A model generated the notes under the pieces. It saw only the letters and a list, made by a program, of their open reading frames with translations. It was not told where the DNA came from and searched no databases. Below are positions 37,001 to 45,512 of a DNA stretch of 64,000 nucleotides, in pieces. This DNA comes from Siphlonurus alternatus (Eukaryota > Arthropoda > Insecta > Ephemeroptera > Siphlonuridae). Within the stretch, counting starts at the first letter, position 1. Each line of letters starts with the position of its first letter. A program made the position numbers and the translations under genes. The stretch covers positions 22,177,971 to 22,241,970 of the forward strand of contig OX463788.1 of the NCBI GenBank assembly GCA_949825025.1, in the 5' to 3' direction.

Positions 37001-40000
37001 TTGTTACATTGCAGCTCATGCGTAACATCGCTGTCGGCATGATTCACACTCTGGTACAGCCCCACTCTGACATCCCTCCATGCATCTTGGAGTGGGATCC
37101 TCTTGGCCTAGTGGTGTGTCTCACCATGTCAATGCCTTATTTGTTCATGGAGCGCGTCAGTATGTTCCTTCCATCATGTGCAGTCAAGGTACAATAATAC
37201 AATCATAGAACTTTTTTGCTGACAGTCGTATATAAATAGAAGAACAATCTGACCATAAAATAGCCTACATCCAATTGTTTTTATCTGAAAATAAGAATTT
37301 AAATTTTAAATAAAAAGTTTTATCTAAAAATAAAATAGAAAAAGCTTCATAACCAAGGTTGGCTTTATATCAGGTTATGCCACCGATTTGAGCAATGTTA
37401 AAGCTTTTAGCCAATCAGATTCAAGTATTTCAGGACCCATCGTGTCACGAAACTTTGAATGTGCCCATCATGCAAAGCTATATTTGAAATTTCGCAATGG
37501 GTCCTGAAAAAATTACACATGAAATTCACGCCTGTCTTAACCTGTATAAAGTCAACCTTGTTCATAACTACAGTAAGGATAGTAGTTTGAACCTTACACA
37601 GTCACTGACTTACACTAACTAATTTATTTGTTAAAATTGATGAAAATATTAACACTGCCACTACATTCAGTTGCATTGATACATTAGCCTCGTTATTTTG
37701 TTTTTTGTTAAATTACTTTTTTTTTCTGCTTTTCTGCGAATAAAGGTACATAGTTACTTTAAAATTTTATTTAAATTTTATTTATTTATTAAACATTCAC
37801 TTAAGTTTACAGCATTTTATACCATTTACGTGAAGTGTCAAACACAAAAAGAAACAAAAAGGCATAATTCATAATGAATATACAATATCTATAACTGGTG
37901 CATTTACTGTGCAGTGTGTGACAATAAACAAATGTGTACAGGAGCTGTTGACTCTACATCTTGTGTTGCTGAGTCACGTGGTGAGCCTGATGCTGGGCAT
38001 GACATGGGATGACGATGACGCTCCCATGGACATAGACGAGAGCCCAGCTGAGCAGGAGGAGGGACGAGAAGCCCTGGAATTGCTGCAGCTCGTCTGCAAA
38101 ACTGCTAAGTTACCTGAACCACCTTCCTGGCTCTCTCCAAGCCACTTCTGGCACAAGCTAACCAAAGACTGGTAAATCAGAGTTGTATTTCTGTACTAAA
38201 CTTTAGGGACTCTCATCTCTGATGTTCTTCCTTGCTCTTGTTAGTTTATTCAATTGTACAAATTATTTTATTAACAATGGTCTTGGTTATTACTTGATTG
38301 ACATTTTTAATCTAGTGCAGTGGAATAATGCAGTAGTTCTGATGAGATAATTTAGTTTGGACTCTGATACCGGTAAGTCATCGTAAAGAGTTGTCTAGTA
38401 AGTGAGTTTTTTTCTTTTTCTTTCCAGTACCCCCTTCCTGAGGTGTTGCGCTATCTTCTACCGCTTCCTGTCTGGCGTGCCAGATGCCCCAGCTCTCACT
38501 TCCCCTGGAGGAGACACTTTCACTGAGCTTTGCCGCTTCCTCGGCCTTCCTACGTCTTGCAAGCAGCTGCTTGGACTTCAAGTGGCCAAAGACTTGGCTA
38601 AGCGGTAAGTCTTTGAACATTGTTTCCTAACTCCTCGGTAATGAAGTTTTTCATTCATTCATTCATTCATTCATTCATTCATTCATTCATTCATTCATTC
38701 ATTCATTCATTCATTCATTCATTCATATGCAGTATCATTATTGTTACAGATGGTGTATGCACAAAAACATTGAACAAATGATGGAGGACAATACCTTCAT
38801 TCGAGGACCAGTGCAAGTTAATGAATTAGTGTCCTTACCCAAAGATTTCATGGATCTCATTAATTCTGTCTCCCTCTTCACGTGCCCTCTAACCAAAGAG
38901 GAATCTCGCAACCCTACTATGTGCCTTGTTTGTGGAGAAATGGTGTGCTTGCAGGTAAGAGTGTTGCAAGTAAAAGGTTACTTGTGAAGTACTAACTGGA
39001 CTGTGTTTTATAGAGCTTCTGCTGCCAGGGCAAGGTGAAGGGTCTGATGTTGGGACCCAGCATGAACCACTCGCACCAGTGTGGTGCCGGCGTGGGACTC
39101 TTCCTGCGTGTGCGTGAGTGTGAGGCGCTCGTACTCAACAGCCCCCATCGAGGTAATTATCACCCCAGCTTTGGTCATGTCTCTATCGTCTACTAATTAA
39201 ATAATAATTACTATTTAATATTAGTAAAATACTTGATACTGATTTGAAATAAAAATTAATATTAAAAATAAATAATTATTTATGAAAAAATCAAAACAAT
39301 GTTATTTATTTAAAAAGAGGGTAGGAACAGATATGATAGTAAAAGATTTTTTGTAGTTCTAGCTTTTTGCTGGGTCAATGACGGCTAAGAGCTCAAACTA
39401 TCTCTCTTCCCAACAAATCTTTCTCTATCATGTGTGTTCCTATCCTCTTTTTAAATAAATAATATTAAAAATAAAAATTAATTTGAGAGTGGAAAATACA
39501 GTACAGTACATAATTTTTTACTTTAGATTTTAACAATGTTGTACCTGCAAACTCTTAGAAGTGTTAATTTTCTCAAAATTATTAGATATCAATTATCTTG
39601 AAGACTCTTTAAATGTGATGCACTTTTTGCTAACAATTAAAAGTTAATATTCTTGACACCATTTTACTCTTTCGGGTGTGGCCACCTGGCCAACAATTTT
39701 TGTAATTGTCTTTTTAAAGTAAAACGACACCATCAAAATATTTAGTATCTATAAGGATTGATTTGACGTTGAGGGTAATGTATCCCTAGTAAAAATGTTT
39801 TTGTGTGCTCTTGTAAAGGTTGCTTCGTGACTCCCCCTTACGTGGACAAATATGGTGAGACTGATGAGGGCCTACGTCGTGGAAATCCCCTCTACCTGTG
39901 CCCCAAAAGCTACAAAGAGCTGCAGACCCAGTGGCTGGCACACAGCCTGTCACAGGCCATTGGACGTAACTACGATGAGATGAATCACCGCCACCTGACC

Positions 40001-40021
40001 TACCAGTGGCATGTACTCTAG
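9555..40021 (+). CDS. UBR1/UBR2: UBR1/UBR2-type N-recognin E3 ubiquitin ligase, 30 exons
   Basis: Recognises destabilising N-terminal residues and ubiquitinates the substrate with a RAD6-class E2 (known for the family). Coding exons read here: 9555-9667, 15043-15193, 15522-15677, 16113-16261, 16500-16668, 16839-16918, 22615-22885, 23065-23256, 26119-26256, 26325-26527, 29223-29424, 29555-29709, 29773-30052, 30180-30395, 31872-32166, 32230-32443, 32532-32785, 32849-32955, 33021-33138, 33253-33370, 34644-35139, 35221-35298, 36552-36686, 36746-36952, 37015-37188, 37942-38171, 38428-38604, 38750-38954, 39014-39152, 39819-40021 (stop TAG). All junctions are GT/AG and phases agree; the total is 5,625 nt, 1,874 residues plus stop, close to animal UBR1/2 length (about 1,750). 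Order: UBR box ~151-221, ClpS-like domain ~273-375, helical scaffold, RING-H2 ~1197-1314, Zn-binding C-terminal cap. Less certain: the first exon, the exon 10 donor and the exon 26 acceptor. UBR3 is less likely. Confidence 0.93.
10480..10603 (+). pseudogene. Possible LINE 3' end remnant with (AAT)n tail
   Basis: One frame reads [19 protein letters not shown], a stop, then [14 protein letters not shown] into an (AAT)n tract. A coding-like end followed by a microsatellite tail fits a decayed non-LTR retrotransposon. Confidence 0.3.
10604..10734. mobile_element. Palindromic MITE, GGGTGCGATTCACGAAG family, copy 1
   Basis: 131 bp; GGGTGCGATTCACGAAGAAG at the left and the inverted GGGCGCGATTCATGAAG form at the right, with inner CTAACCACGTTTA arms. 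Inserted at the end of an (AAT)n tract. Confidence 0.9.
10735..12024. other. Unassigned AT-rich UBR intron 1 sequence
   Basis: No exon, RNA gene or clear repeat seen. Confidence 0.5.
12025..13149. repeat. 1.1-kb fold-back element
   Basis: Left arm about 12025-12500 pairs with right arm about 12665-13149 over roughly 480 bp at high identity. Shared blocks include GGTTAAAACCAAGACTACTC, GGCCTTCTTCAAAACCTAT in complement and AGCACCTAGCTAAAAAAATT. No open frame of note. Confidence 0.93.
13356..13757. mobile_element. TTAA-type palindromic MITE
   Basis: TTAA then GGTAGAGATAACGCCGAACA; ends in the inverted form and ATAA (a one-base change from TTAA). The arms pair almost throughout around a loop near 13555. 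Similar in ends to 54579-54951. Confidence 0.88.
13981..14209. mobile_element. Nested palindromic MITE (AGGCGCATTT ends)
   Basis: Inserted in the 390-bp repeat. Ends are AGGCGCATTT and AAATGCGCCT, and inner arms pair over GGCGGCCATGTTGGCGTGG. A 3-bp target duplication (TAT, one copy now TTT; or TAG) is implied by the empty site. Confidence 0.85.
14241..14449. mobile_element. Nested MITE (GGTTACGTTTTT ends)
   Basis: 209 bp with ends GGTTACGTTTTTAT and AAAAAACGTAGCC. Flanked by CAA on both sides; the other repeat copy has CAG at the empty site. Confidence 0.85.
15043..15677 (+). CDS. UBR1/UBR2: UBR gene exons 2-3 (region before the UBR box)
   Basis: Exon 2 (15043-15193) follows the acceptor TTTTTGTTTCAG and ends before GTCAGA; exon 3 (15522-15677) follows ATGATTGCAG and ends before GTGAGT. 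The peptide has a predicted helical stretch ([13 protein letters not shown]) and then LTPDCFK joined to [12 protein letters not shown], resembling the WxxxVPxI motif just before the UBR box in UBR1/2 proteins. A second possible start, ATG 15104 with ACCATGG context, lies in exon 2. Confidence 0.85.
16113..16668 (+). CDS. UBR1/UBR2: UBR box (exons 4-5)
   Basis: Two exons (16113-16261 and 16500-16668) encode the roughly 70-residue UBR zinc finger, residues about 151-221. Visible are [30 protein letters not shown], the HRHHRY run split by the intron, and [14 protein letters not shown] followed by WCTIH. All cysteines and histidines expected for three zinc ions appear present, as do the aspartates of CAMD and CDCGD that line the pocket for type-1 basic N-termini in characterised UBR boxes. 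This fixes the family assignment. Confidence 0.96.
17021..17210. repeat. Hairpin repeat
   Basis: ATAGGAATAACCAGCAAGGC and its complement flank an inner stem CTCGAAAAATAGTTAAAT. About 47 bp (17074-17128 region) interrupt the left arm only. Confidence 0.85.
17344..17561. mobile_element. MITE with AGRCGGATTCA ends and TTA duplication
   Basis: AGACGGATTCAGATGG at the left, inverted AGGCGGATTCACATGG at the right, TTA on both flanks. A 3-bp TTA duplication is the PIF/Harbinger pattern. Confidence 0.8.
17804..21470. mobile_element. 3.67-kb giant palindromic element flanked by TTAA
   Basis: Starts TTAA TGGTAAGGTAACACGG and ends CCGTGTTACCTTACCC TTAA. The left arm (to ~19773) pairs with the right arm (from ~19817) along nearly its whole length; examples are GGCATCCATCCCGAATTTAC, GTTTCCAATCATGACGTTTT and GCCTCAGAATGCAAATCACG in complement. 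The loop is about 43 bp. Ends match the 43466 and 54579 elements. No open frame longer than about 90 codons and none resembling transposase. Confidence 0.93.
18914..19203. mobile_element. 290-bp insertion in the left arm of the giant palindrome
   Basis: Absent from the right arm, where the matching junction reads straight through ACATTTTATTAAATCG in complement. Flanked by ATT on both sides. No strong terminal repeats seen. Confidence 0.7.
21730..22440. repeat. Fold-back repeat of about 650 bp
   Basis: Arms about 21770-22070 and 22090-22385 pair; shared blocks include GTAAGGCCCCATGTTAA and CGAGATATTCGAGG in complement. The open frame it contains is a by-product of the stem. Confidence 0.88.
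22615..23256 (+). CDS. UBR1/UBR2: ClpS-like N-domain (exons 7-8)
   Basis: Exons 22615-22885 and 23065-23256. The first contains [16 protein letters not shown], the ClpS-type motif (LxNDxxHTyeqV) that binds bulky hydrophobic type-2 N-termini in UBR1/2, then [15 protein letters not shown], also typical of the family. The second continues with helical sequence ending at RLAMK before GTAAGT. Presence of this domain argues for UBR1/UBR2 rather than UBR3. The intron upstream (16919-22614) is 5.7 kb and contains the giant palindrome. Confidence 0.93.
22994..23046 (+). repeat. Two tandem 26-bp units before UBR exon 8
   Basis: GGCATAAAACATGAAGAGTG plus TTTTAT occurs twice in a row, ending 18 bases before the acceptor of the exon at 23065. 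Confidence 0.9.
23425..26035. mobile_element. 2.6-kb element with 210-bp terminal inverted repeats
   Basis: The left end (from GTGGCAGCTCCCATTTG) and right end (to CAAATGGGCGCTGCCAC) pair over about 200 bp. Subterminal tandem units of about 28 bp (GATCGGCCAAAGAG plus CATAACTTACAA) occur in both. The interior is AT-rich without a transposase frame. Confidence 0.85.
26119..33370 (+). CDS. UBR1/UBR2: UBR gene exons 9-20 (helical scaffold)
   Basis: Twelve exons encode the central helical part (residues about 428-1194). Landmarks matching UBR1/2 are [63 protein letters not shown] and a charged, coiled-coil-like [19 protein letters not shown] ending in an acidic to proline-rich linker before the RING. 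The exon 10 donor is taken at 26528 (GTAAAT) because the stronger-looking GTAAGC at 26521 would leave the wrong phase for exon 11 at 29223. The exon 15 acceptor is 31871; the upstream AG at 31828 lies in a repeat and would cause a stop. Confidence 0.88.
26672..27042 (+). mobile_element. tRNA-Met-derived SINE
   Basis: The head (26672-26740) resembles an elongator tRNA-Met: box A-like TAGTGGTAAACAC, the anticodon-loop stretch CTGATTCATAATCTGATGG and box B GAGTTCGATTCC. The body holds GGTTTCCATGGTTTCCTCAG, CGAATGCTGGGATGG and AGGCCGTGGCCACGCC, which resemble a central block common in arthropod SINEs. It ends in poly-A. Confidence 0.8.
27092..27257 (+). repeat. 170-bp interspersed repeat, copy 1
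   Basis: About 88 percent identical to 53524-53691, same orientation (CACTTTTAGAATCACTC and CCACCAGATGTCCATACCTG in both). Not palindromic; class unknown. Confidence 0.85.
27715..28095. mobile_element. TTAA-type palindromic MITE
   Basis: TTAA GAGTAAGGTAACATG at the left; arms share GAAACAGCTGATTTTGTAGT and GTTGCTAAGGTTACATG in complement. The right end is degraded. A poly-A of about 30 bases lies in the right arm near 27990. Confidence 0.82.
28162..28470 (+). mobile_element. Second tRNA-derived SINE
   Basis: Head with box A-like TGGTGTAGTGGCTAGTACG and an exact box B, GGTTCAAATCC, spaced as in a tRNA. The T-stem no longer pairs well, so it is not a working tRNA. The 3' limit is unclear. Confidence 0.65.
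28480..28888. mobile_element. TTAA-type palindromic MITE, left end damaged
   Basis: Shares CTATCAGTAGCTAAAATATC and GAGCTAGTTTTT with the other TTAA elements and ends GTGTTACCTTGCCC TTAA. Simple (GTT)n and (TG)n tracts lie in its right arm, and a 58-bp piece is inserted at 28566. Confidence 0.8.
28566..28623 (-). mobile_element. 58-bp truncated retroposon with 10-bp target duplication
   Basis: Flanked by GCTAGTTTTT at 28556-28565 and 28624-28633. On the minus strand it ends in an (ACCA)n tail. Other copies of the host MITE lack it. Confidence 0.8.
30396..31512. other. UBR intron sequence, unassigned
   Basis: AT-rich with a TATA-like microsatellite at about 30960-31040; nothing else recognised. 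Confidence 0.5.
31513..31838. mobile_element. AATGGA-type palindromic MITE next to UBR exon 15
   Basis: Left end AATGGAAACCTA and right end inverted; arms share TTGCAGAAATGAATAGAGGG in imperfect complement. Related to 44375-44695 and 46154-46480. It ends 33 bases before the exon at 31872. Confidence 0.85.
33962..34127. mobile_element. Palindromic MITE with GGGGGACATTCAC ends and CTT duplication
   Basis: GGGGGACATTCACAGAGCAC at the left, inverted at the right; inner arms pair over CCCCGATTTTTAACCCTGG. CTT lies on both sides. Confidence 0.9.
34644..35139 (+). CDS. UBR1/UBR2: RING-H2 exon
   Basis: A 496 nt exon after TGTTGCAG encodes the catalytic RING-H2. The first metal ligands are in FTCILCQ (residues ~1197 and 1200), the middle ones in [10 protein letters not shown] (~1270-1278) and the last in FMCPLCNNL (~1311 and 1314). 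The long insert between the first and second ligand pairs is normal for UBR1/2. The module recruits the ubiquitin-charged E2. The exon ends at GTATAA, a weak but in-phase donor. Confidence 0.95.
35221..38604 (+). CDS. UBR1/UBR2: UBR gene exons 22-27 (post-RING helical region)
   Basis: Exons 35221-35298, 36552-36686, 36746-36952, 37015-37188, 37942-38171 and 38428-38604. Family landmarks include [19 protein letters not shown] and [17 protein letters not shown]. An acidic stretch ([19 protein letters not shown]) lies in the fifth of these. For that exon the acceptor at 37940-37941 is preferred; one 27 nt upstream, at 37913-37914, keeps the same frame and would add nine residues. Confidence 0.88.
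35299..36551. other. UBR intron, possible old LTR at 35400-35640
   Basis: TCTATATAGGGG resembles a TATA box and CAATAAACATT a polyadenylation signal about 150 bp later, but no TG...CA ends or duplication could be fixed. The rest is unassigned. Confidence 0.25.
37355..37560. mobile_element. MITE with AAGGTTGRCTTTATA ends
   Basis: AAGGTTGGCTTTATATCAGG at the left and inverted AAGGTTGACTTTATACAGG at the right, with inner CAGGACCCAT pairing to ATGGGTCCTG. Confidence 0.8.
38649..38726. repeat. (ATTC)n microsatellite
   Basis: About 19 copies of ATTC, 24 bases before the acceptor of the exon at 38750. Confidence 0.98.
38750..40021 (+). CDS. UBR1/UBR2: C-terminal Zn-binding cap, last three UBR exons
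   Basis: Exons 38750-38954, 39014-39152 and 39819-40021. The sequence shows [20 protein letters not shown], then [25 protein letters not shown] and [20 protein letters not shown], the conserved C-terminal part of UBR1/2 (the autoinhibitory cap of the family). The protein ends in YQWHVL followed by TAG, comparable with the FNWQLL end of human UBR2. Confidence 0.94.
39302..39463. mobile_element. Short MITE with AGAGGGTAGGAACA ends
   Basis: TTTAAAAAGAGGGTAGGAAC at the left and the complement TGTGTTCCTATCCTCTTTTT at the right; inner ATGATAG arms also pair. Confidence 0.75.
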
Positions 40022-40329
40022 CTACCCAGTCAGCCATGTGATGAAATAATCGTCTGCTGACATTATTCAAGTATTGATGCCTCTCAATACAGATCAGTGG
40101 GATGAACATTTAAGATTCTCTGATAAAAAGATTTATTGTTAATTTAATATATATATAAAAAAAAGTATTTTATAGCAAAAAGAAATATTAAGTATTTAAC
40201 CTCAGTGCAAATATATGGTATTTCTGTACAACTGTACGTCCCTGTATTTTGTACAATTACGTTTTTGTTGATAATATATGGTGTAAACTACTCTTTGCAT
40301 GTGAAATGTTAATTACAAATATCTAAAAT

Positions 40330-40545
40330 AATAAAAAAAATATAATAATAATAATAAAAAAGAAAAAAAAATGAGAAAGTTTATTTGAGGACAGTTCAAA
40401 AAAGTTAAGAAATTTGAAAGTTTTTCAATAGTTATGTTTTAGACATATTGGCACAGAAAATTTTTCGGAAGAAGAGAAATTTATACAGTAAAACTAATTT
40501 TCATTATTGATTAGTGTGCTTTATAAAATGTATGCCAGAAATAAA
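40330..40545 (+). promoter_or_regulatory. Candidate polyadenylation signals of the UBR gene
   Basis: AATAAA occurs at 40330-40335 and 40540-40545, about 310 and 520 nt after the stop codon. The sequence is very A/T-rich, so either could be chance. Confidence 0.35.
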
Positions 40546-41267
40546 TAATAATTTAAATTTTACCCTTTTGTTCCGTGTGATTAGTGTGCTAATTTAATGT
40601 TGCTAAAATCTGCCAAATTGTAATTTTATATTTTGCTTGGGCCAATTATTCTTCTCTGATGCAGCTTTATTTCAGTATTTATTCACATTTTACTGCATAA
40701 AATACAGGTATCACTCAAATTTTTATTTTCAAATGACATCTCTGTGCATTTATTTTATTTGAAAATAAATTTAAAGAAAAATGTGCAAATAAAGCCCAAG
40801 TGAAGCATGTATTATGGCATTTAATAATATCAAAGTTTTTTTTTTACTTGAAAATTCTCGCCTTTTAATGCTACTTGATCACTTAATAAGTCTGTTCCCA
40901 AGTGTATAATATAGTCAATTTGGAATCAATAATTAAATGTACACTATTCAAATTAATATGTCCAATCCTGCTGCACTGTAACATGGCTGAATTGGACAAT
41001 TTTATTTTAATGAAGTGTACCTTATGTCTCCTATACATATAGTTAATTTTGATTCATGAATAGATTGTGTGTTAACTAACAGACCTATAATCTGATCGTT
41101 TCTAATGAAGCCTGAAATTACTTTTTTTCCACTATATATATTATATTTTTTTGTATTTATCCCCCAATAAATTGCTGAACAGGAGATACCACACACACAC
41201 ACACACTAATACTTATCAGCGATCTACACTTGAACTGAATATGTAATTTTGGTCCAGTAGCTTAATA

Positions 41268-41370
41268 GGTCTGTTTGGTAACCTTCACTCGCTTCATACA
41301 TTCTGTCCAAAAGGAAATCAATTGCAGCAAAAAATTGTACACTTTTCATAGTTTTCAAACAGACCTTAAT
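41268..41370. mobile_element. Small MITE with AGGTCTGTTTG ends
   Basis: AGGTCTGTTTGGTAAC at the left and GTTTTCAAACAGACCT at the right, about 103 bp. Confidence 0.65.
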
Positions 41371-42299
41371 TGTAATTAATTTTCTATGTGATGTTAACGA
41401 TATGAACTACAATTGTGTTTAATTAAATCATTGCTTGGGGTTAGCAAATGTAATGTAAGCTCTTTTCCCCAAAATTACTGTTTGCTTTAGAACTGAAAAA
41501 ATGTTAATTGATTAAAATGTCTTCATGTCAATCCATTTAAGAAATGTGTTAAGTTGCTTGTTGACAACCATAAGTTAACATCTTGCTTATTTCTTGTTTT
41601 TCACAAAACCCATTATAATTCCTCTTAGGATTGTTGCTGGATTCATTTGTTTATCTTTATTTCATGTTGCCACAAGTCTTTGTATTTTGTGTATTTTTCT
41701 GATAAATATTACTTATAGTTCTCTGTTCAAATAATTTGTTTTTGTTTTATTTATCATATACAGTTCAAAATACAGTAAAAGTTTTCCAGAATGCAATAAA
41801 ATATGATAGGAGTAATTAGTAATAAAAAATTAACATAAACTGCTCAGGTACCCATATGAAACTACAAAGTGTGTTTATTTGTTTACATCAAATTTGCAGC
41901 AATGTGAATTGTATTTGTGCAGTGAAGGTCAGTTGATATGACTTGTTTCATCAATAATACCTCAATGCCAAACGTCTGTTATGACGTCACCCAGAAGACA
42001 CTTCTTTTAGTTTCAGGTCGGTACAAGGCTGTTTGTTACCTGTTTACGAAAGATAGAAATGTTATTGTGAACAGTTTAATTTTTTATATAAATAAGAGTC
42101 CTTTTGATTTCGTTTCTTTTGAATACAGGTGAAGAAATTAGATAAAAATACAACATTTACTTGCATTGGTATCCAATGAAAAAGTGCAGGTCTTTTAAAG
42201 GTTTCTGGCAATATTTAGAGAAAAGAAAAATAGCTTTTATCGCAATGTCAAAAGCCTGCTTTTGCATCTGGCGGTCTTGTATAATATATCATCCCTTCT

Positions 42300-43030
42300 C
42301 CGGAATAATGAGATATTTTTTAAATATTACAGATAGATATGAAAAAAGCAAATATATAATTTCAATAAATTGTTGTTAATTATTTAATTTATTTGTTAAT
42401 TATTCTCGTAAGAAAAATAGCTTTTATCGTAATGTCAAAAGCCTGCTTTTAATTGCATCTGGCTGTCTTGTATAATAATGAGAATAATGAGATATCTGAC
42501 TATACATGCAGTTATGGCATAGGCAGATAGCTGCATGATCATTATGAATATATATGAATGACTGCCTCTCTCTATAGCATGCAATATAGAAGATTGAATA
42601 AAAGTACAACATTAATACAGTGGAAGGTGAAAAAAATATATATATATGTATTTTCTTCATGATATATGAAAATATTTGAAAATACATGTATATTTTTTTT
42701 CACCTTCCGCTGTATTGATATTGTACTTTTATTCAATCTTATATATTGCATGCTATACAGAGAGGCAGTCATTCATATATATTCATAATGATCATGCAGC
42801 TATCTGCCTATGCAATAACTGCATGTATAGTCAGATATCTCATTATTCCGGAGGAGGGATGATATATATTATACAAGACCGCCAGATGCAATTAAAAGCA
42901 GGCTTTTGAAATTAAGATAAAAGCTATTTTTCTTACGAGAATAATTAACAAATAAATTAAATAATTAACAACAATTTATTGAAATGATATATTTGCTTTT
43001 TTCATATTTATCTGTAATATTTAAATACAC
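42300..43030. repeat. Fold-back element of about 730 bp
   Basis: Left arm 42300-42665 pairs with right arm 42675-43025 (for example GATATCTGACTATACATGCA and TGAATAAAAGTACAACATTA). The segment at 42415-42480 repeats 42225-42290 directly, so the left side also has a partial duplication. Confidence 0.88.
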
Positions 43031-43465
43031 ACTCTAATACACATTTATATAATATTTGATTATACGTTGAATATAAAAATGAAAATAATAGAGGATTAAA
43101 TTAAAATAAGATTATTAATACGGTATTGTTTTATTTTAATTAATTAATATACATATTTAGCAAGTATCAAACATGATACTTGATAAAATTATGCAATAAT
43201 TTGCTATTAATTGCAATTAAAACAAAACCATAATGATAAATTAAAACATGATTTCTTTTAAAATTTCTTTTCATGCTAAAATTTACACTGTCCACATAAA
43301 AACTGTTGGTAATTAAATGAAGACTAGAATTAATTAGCAATTAAGTTTGAAAATAATGTACAAAATTAAGTACGTGTGTAACTTAATTTCAATTTATTGT
43401 ATAAATGTTAATGTGCAGGTGGTGAATAATTCTATTTGCCATGCAAAAAATAACAACCAAAAGTT

Positions 43466-43821
43466 TTAAGGGTAAGGTAACGCCACCAATGTTAAAAAAA
43501 ATCCCTCTCACAAAAATTCTGAAAAAAATTTAAAATGTTCTCCTCTACACCCCCTATCAGTAGCTAAAATATCAGGTATACAAATACGATCTAGTTTTTG
43601 AGTTATGAATTTTTAAAGTTGACCAATTTAACATGGGAGTTTCATTTCTCCATGTTAAAGTAGTCAACTTTAAAAATTTATAACTCAAAAACTAGATCGT
43701 ATTTGTATACCTGATATTTTAGGTACTGATAGGGGGTATAGAGGAGAACATTTTAAATTTTTTTCAGAATTTTTGTGAGAGGGATTTTTTTTTAACATTG
43801 GTGGCGTTACCTTACCCTTAA
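43466..43821. mobile_element. TTAA-type palindromic MITE, intact
   Basis: TTAA GGGTAAGGTAACGCC ... GGCGTTACCTTACCC TTAA. The 348-bp interior is an almost perfect palindrome with centre near 43643; contains CTATCAGTAGCTAAAATATC. Confidence 0.95.
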
Positions 43822-44374
43822 AGTTGGAGATCCAGACCTAACCAGTTTAGAATGTTTAGATATTGTGGAAGAGGAGGTGGGAAAATACCTCAGATCAAAC
43901 CATCAAAGACAGTATCGGAGACCTCGGTGTCAGAAACTAAGCCTAAAGTGTTAAGAAGAAATCAGCAGTTTCCTGGCTTGGCACGTTAGCACCACATTCA
44001 CGCAAATGTCACTTAATTGGTGTGGCACATATATAAAGGTATTGGCCAAATCAGATGACACCCTGAAGTGACCTCTAACATCTTCAGAAACTGCATACTC
44101 TGAAACTTTTAAGTTCAATGTTTTGGCCATAAATATTAGAACATAATATATTATAAGACATGCTGAGAGGTTATCAGATCTGTACAGTACATTCAAGTTT
44201 GCTGGATAGATATATGTTACAACGTATACCAACAATTTCAATCATTTCAATGAATTTGAACCAACGAGCTAATTTAAATAAAGAAATGGTGATGTAAGTG
44301 AATATATGTGTTAATAATAATATAGAGATAATAGGGTTCAACAAGGGGGGAGCATTTCAAATGTCTGACTTTTT

Positions 44375-44695
44375 AATGGAGTATTGTCCTCAATTTTTTT
44401 TATTGCAGAAATGGATAGAGCGTGCAAAGTTATGCTATCCTGATTTTTTTCAGATTTTTTAGAGCCCGGAAACTATTTTTAAATAATTATTGAAAGTTCT
44501 TTTTGTGACGTCACGAGACGCCGCTCCTTAAGAAAAAGATAGGACTTGACGCCGCGTGACGTCACAAATAGGACTTTCAATAATTTTTTAAAAATACTTC
44601 CCGGGCTCTAAAAAATCGGAAAAAAATCAGGGTAGCATAACTTTTCACCCTCTATCCATTTCTGCAATAAAAAAAATTGAGGACAATACTCCATT
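44375..44695. mobile_element. AATGGAGTATTG palindromic MITE
   Basis: AATGGAGTATTGTCCTCAAT at both ends (inverted); arms pair throughout. Carries TGACGTCA at 44506-44513 and 44557-44564. Confidence 0.93.
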
Positions 44696-45512
44696 GACCA
44701 AGCCATCAAAAAACTATTACATTTATTGCAATTAATACTTTAATTTAATCTGCATGTCTAAAATGTTTATTCTATACCTCTCACTCCCAGGTTTTAAAAT
44801 TATACTTTAACTGCTTCAAGCATAGAGTATTAAACATTAAACAGTTCCATCTGTTTTTGTTTTTAATTTTTAAAAAGTTTAGTAAACCGTGAGTTGAAGT
44901 TGAATGTCTTGTTCGCAACAACTTTTTTTATATTAGATATTTTTCAATTGTTACAAAAATATGAACAAGTGAATTTTTACTGTGGATACCAAGAGATTAG
45001 TAATACATGCATCCACTGCGTCCACTCAAGGCAAAGGCTATATATTGTAGTTCATTATTTTCTGTAAGTAAAACACCCATGCACCTAGTATAAAAAACAC
45101 GAGAAAAAAAAAATCAGAGTCGTATGTATTGTGCACATATGTATCGAAAAAATATAATTGAGCTCATTAATACTTTTATTTTGCTTCTTTTCATTCCTTT
45201 TGTTTGAACTAGCTGTCACGTTAAAAATAGTAGATACTTTGCCACTTTTCAAAGGAGCCAGCCATATCAGTATAGGAGACATTCAATTACAGAGTATAAG
45301 AGGCCGGTGTACTGCATGCATGGTTAATAATTAATTAATAATTGTGCTTTACACACCAGAAAGGATGAGATTTTCCAAACAGAAAATTAAATAGTTTGTT
45401 GTATATTTTATTTTACCCTAGCTCTCATTCAATTTAACTAGCTTTAAGAATATAAAAAGGAAATGAAATTGAGTAATGAAAAAAATATTTAATAAATGTC
45501 ATATATATTATA

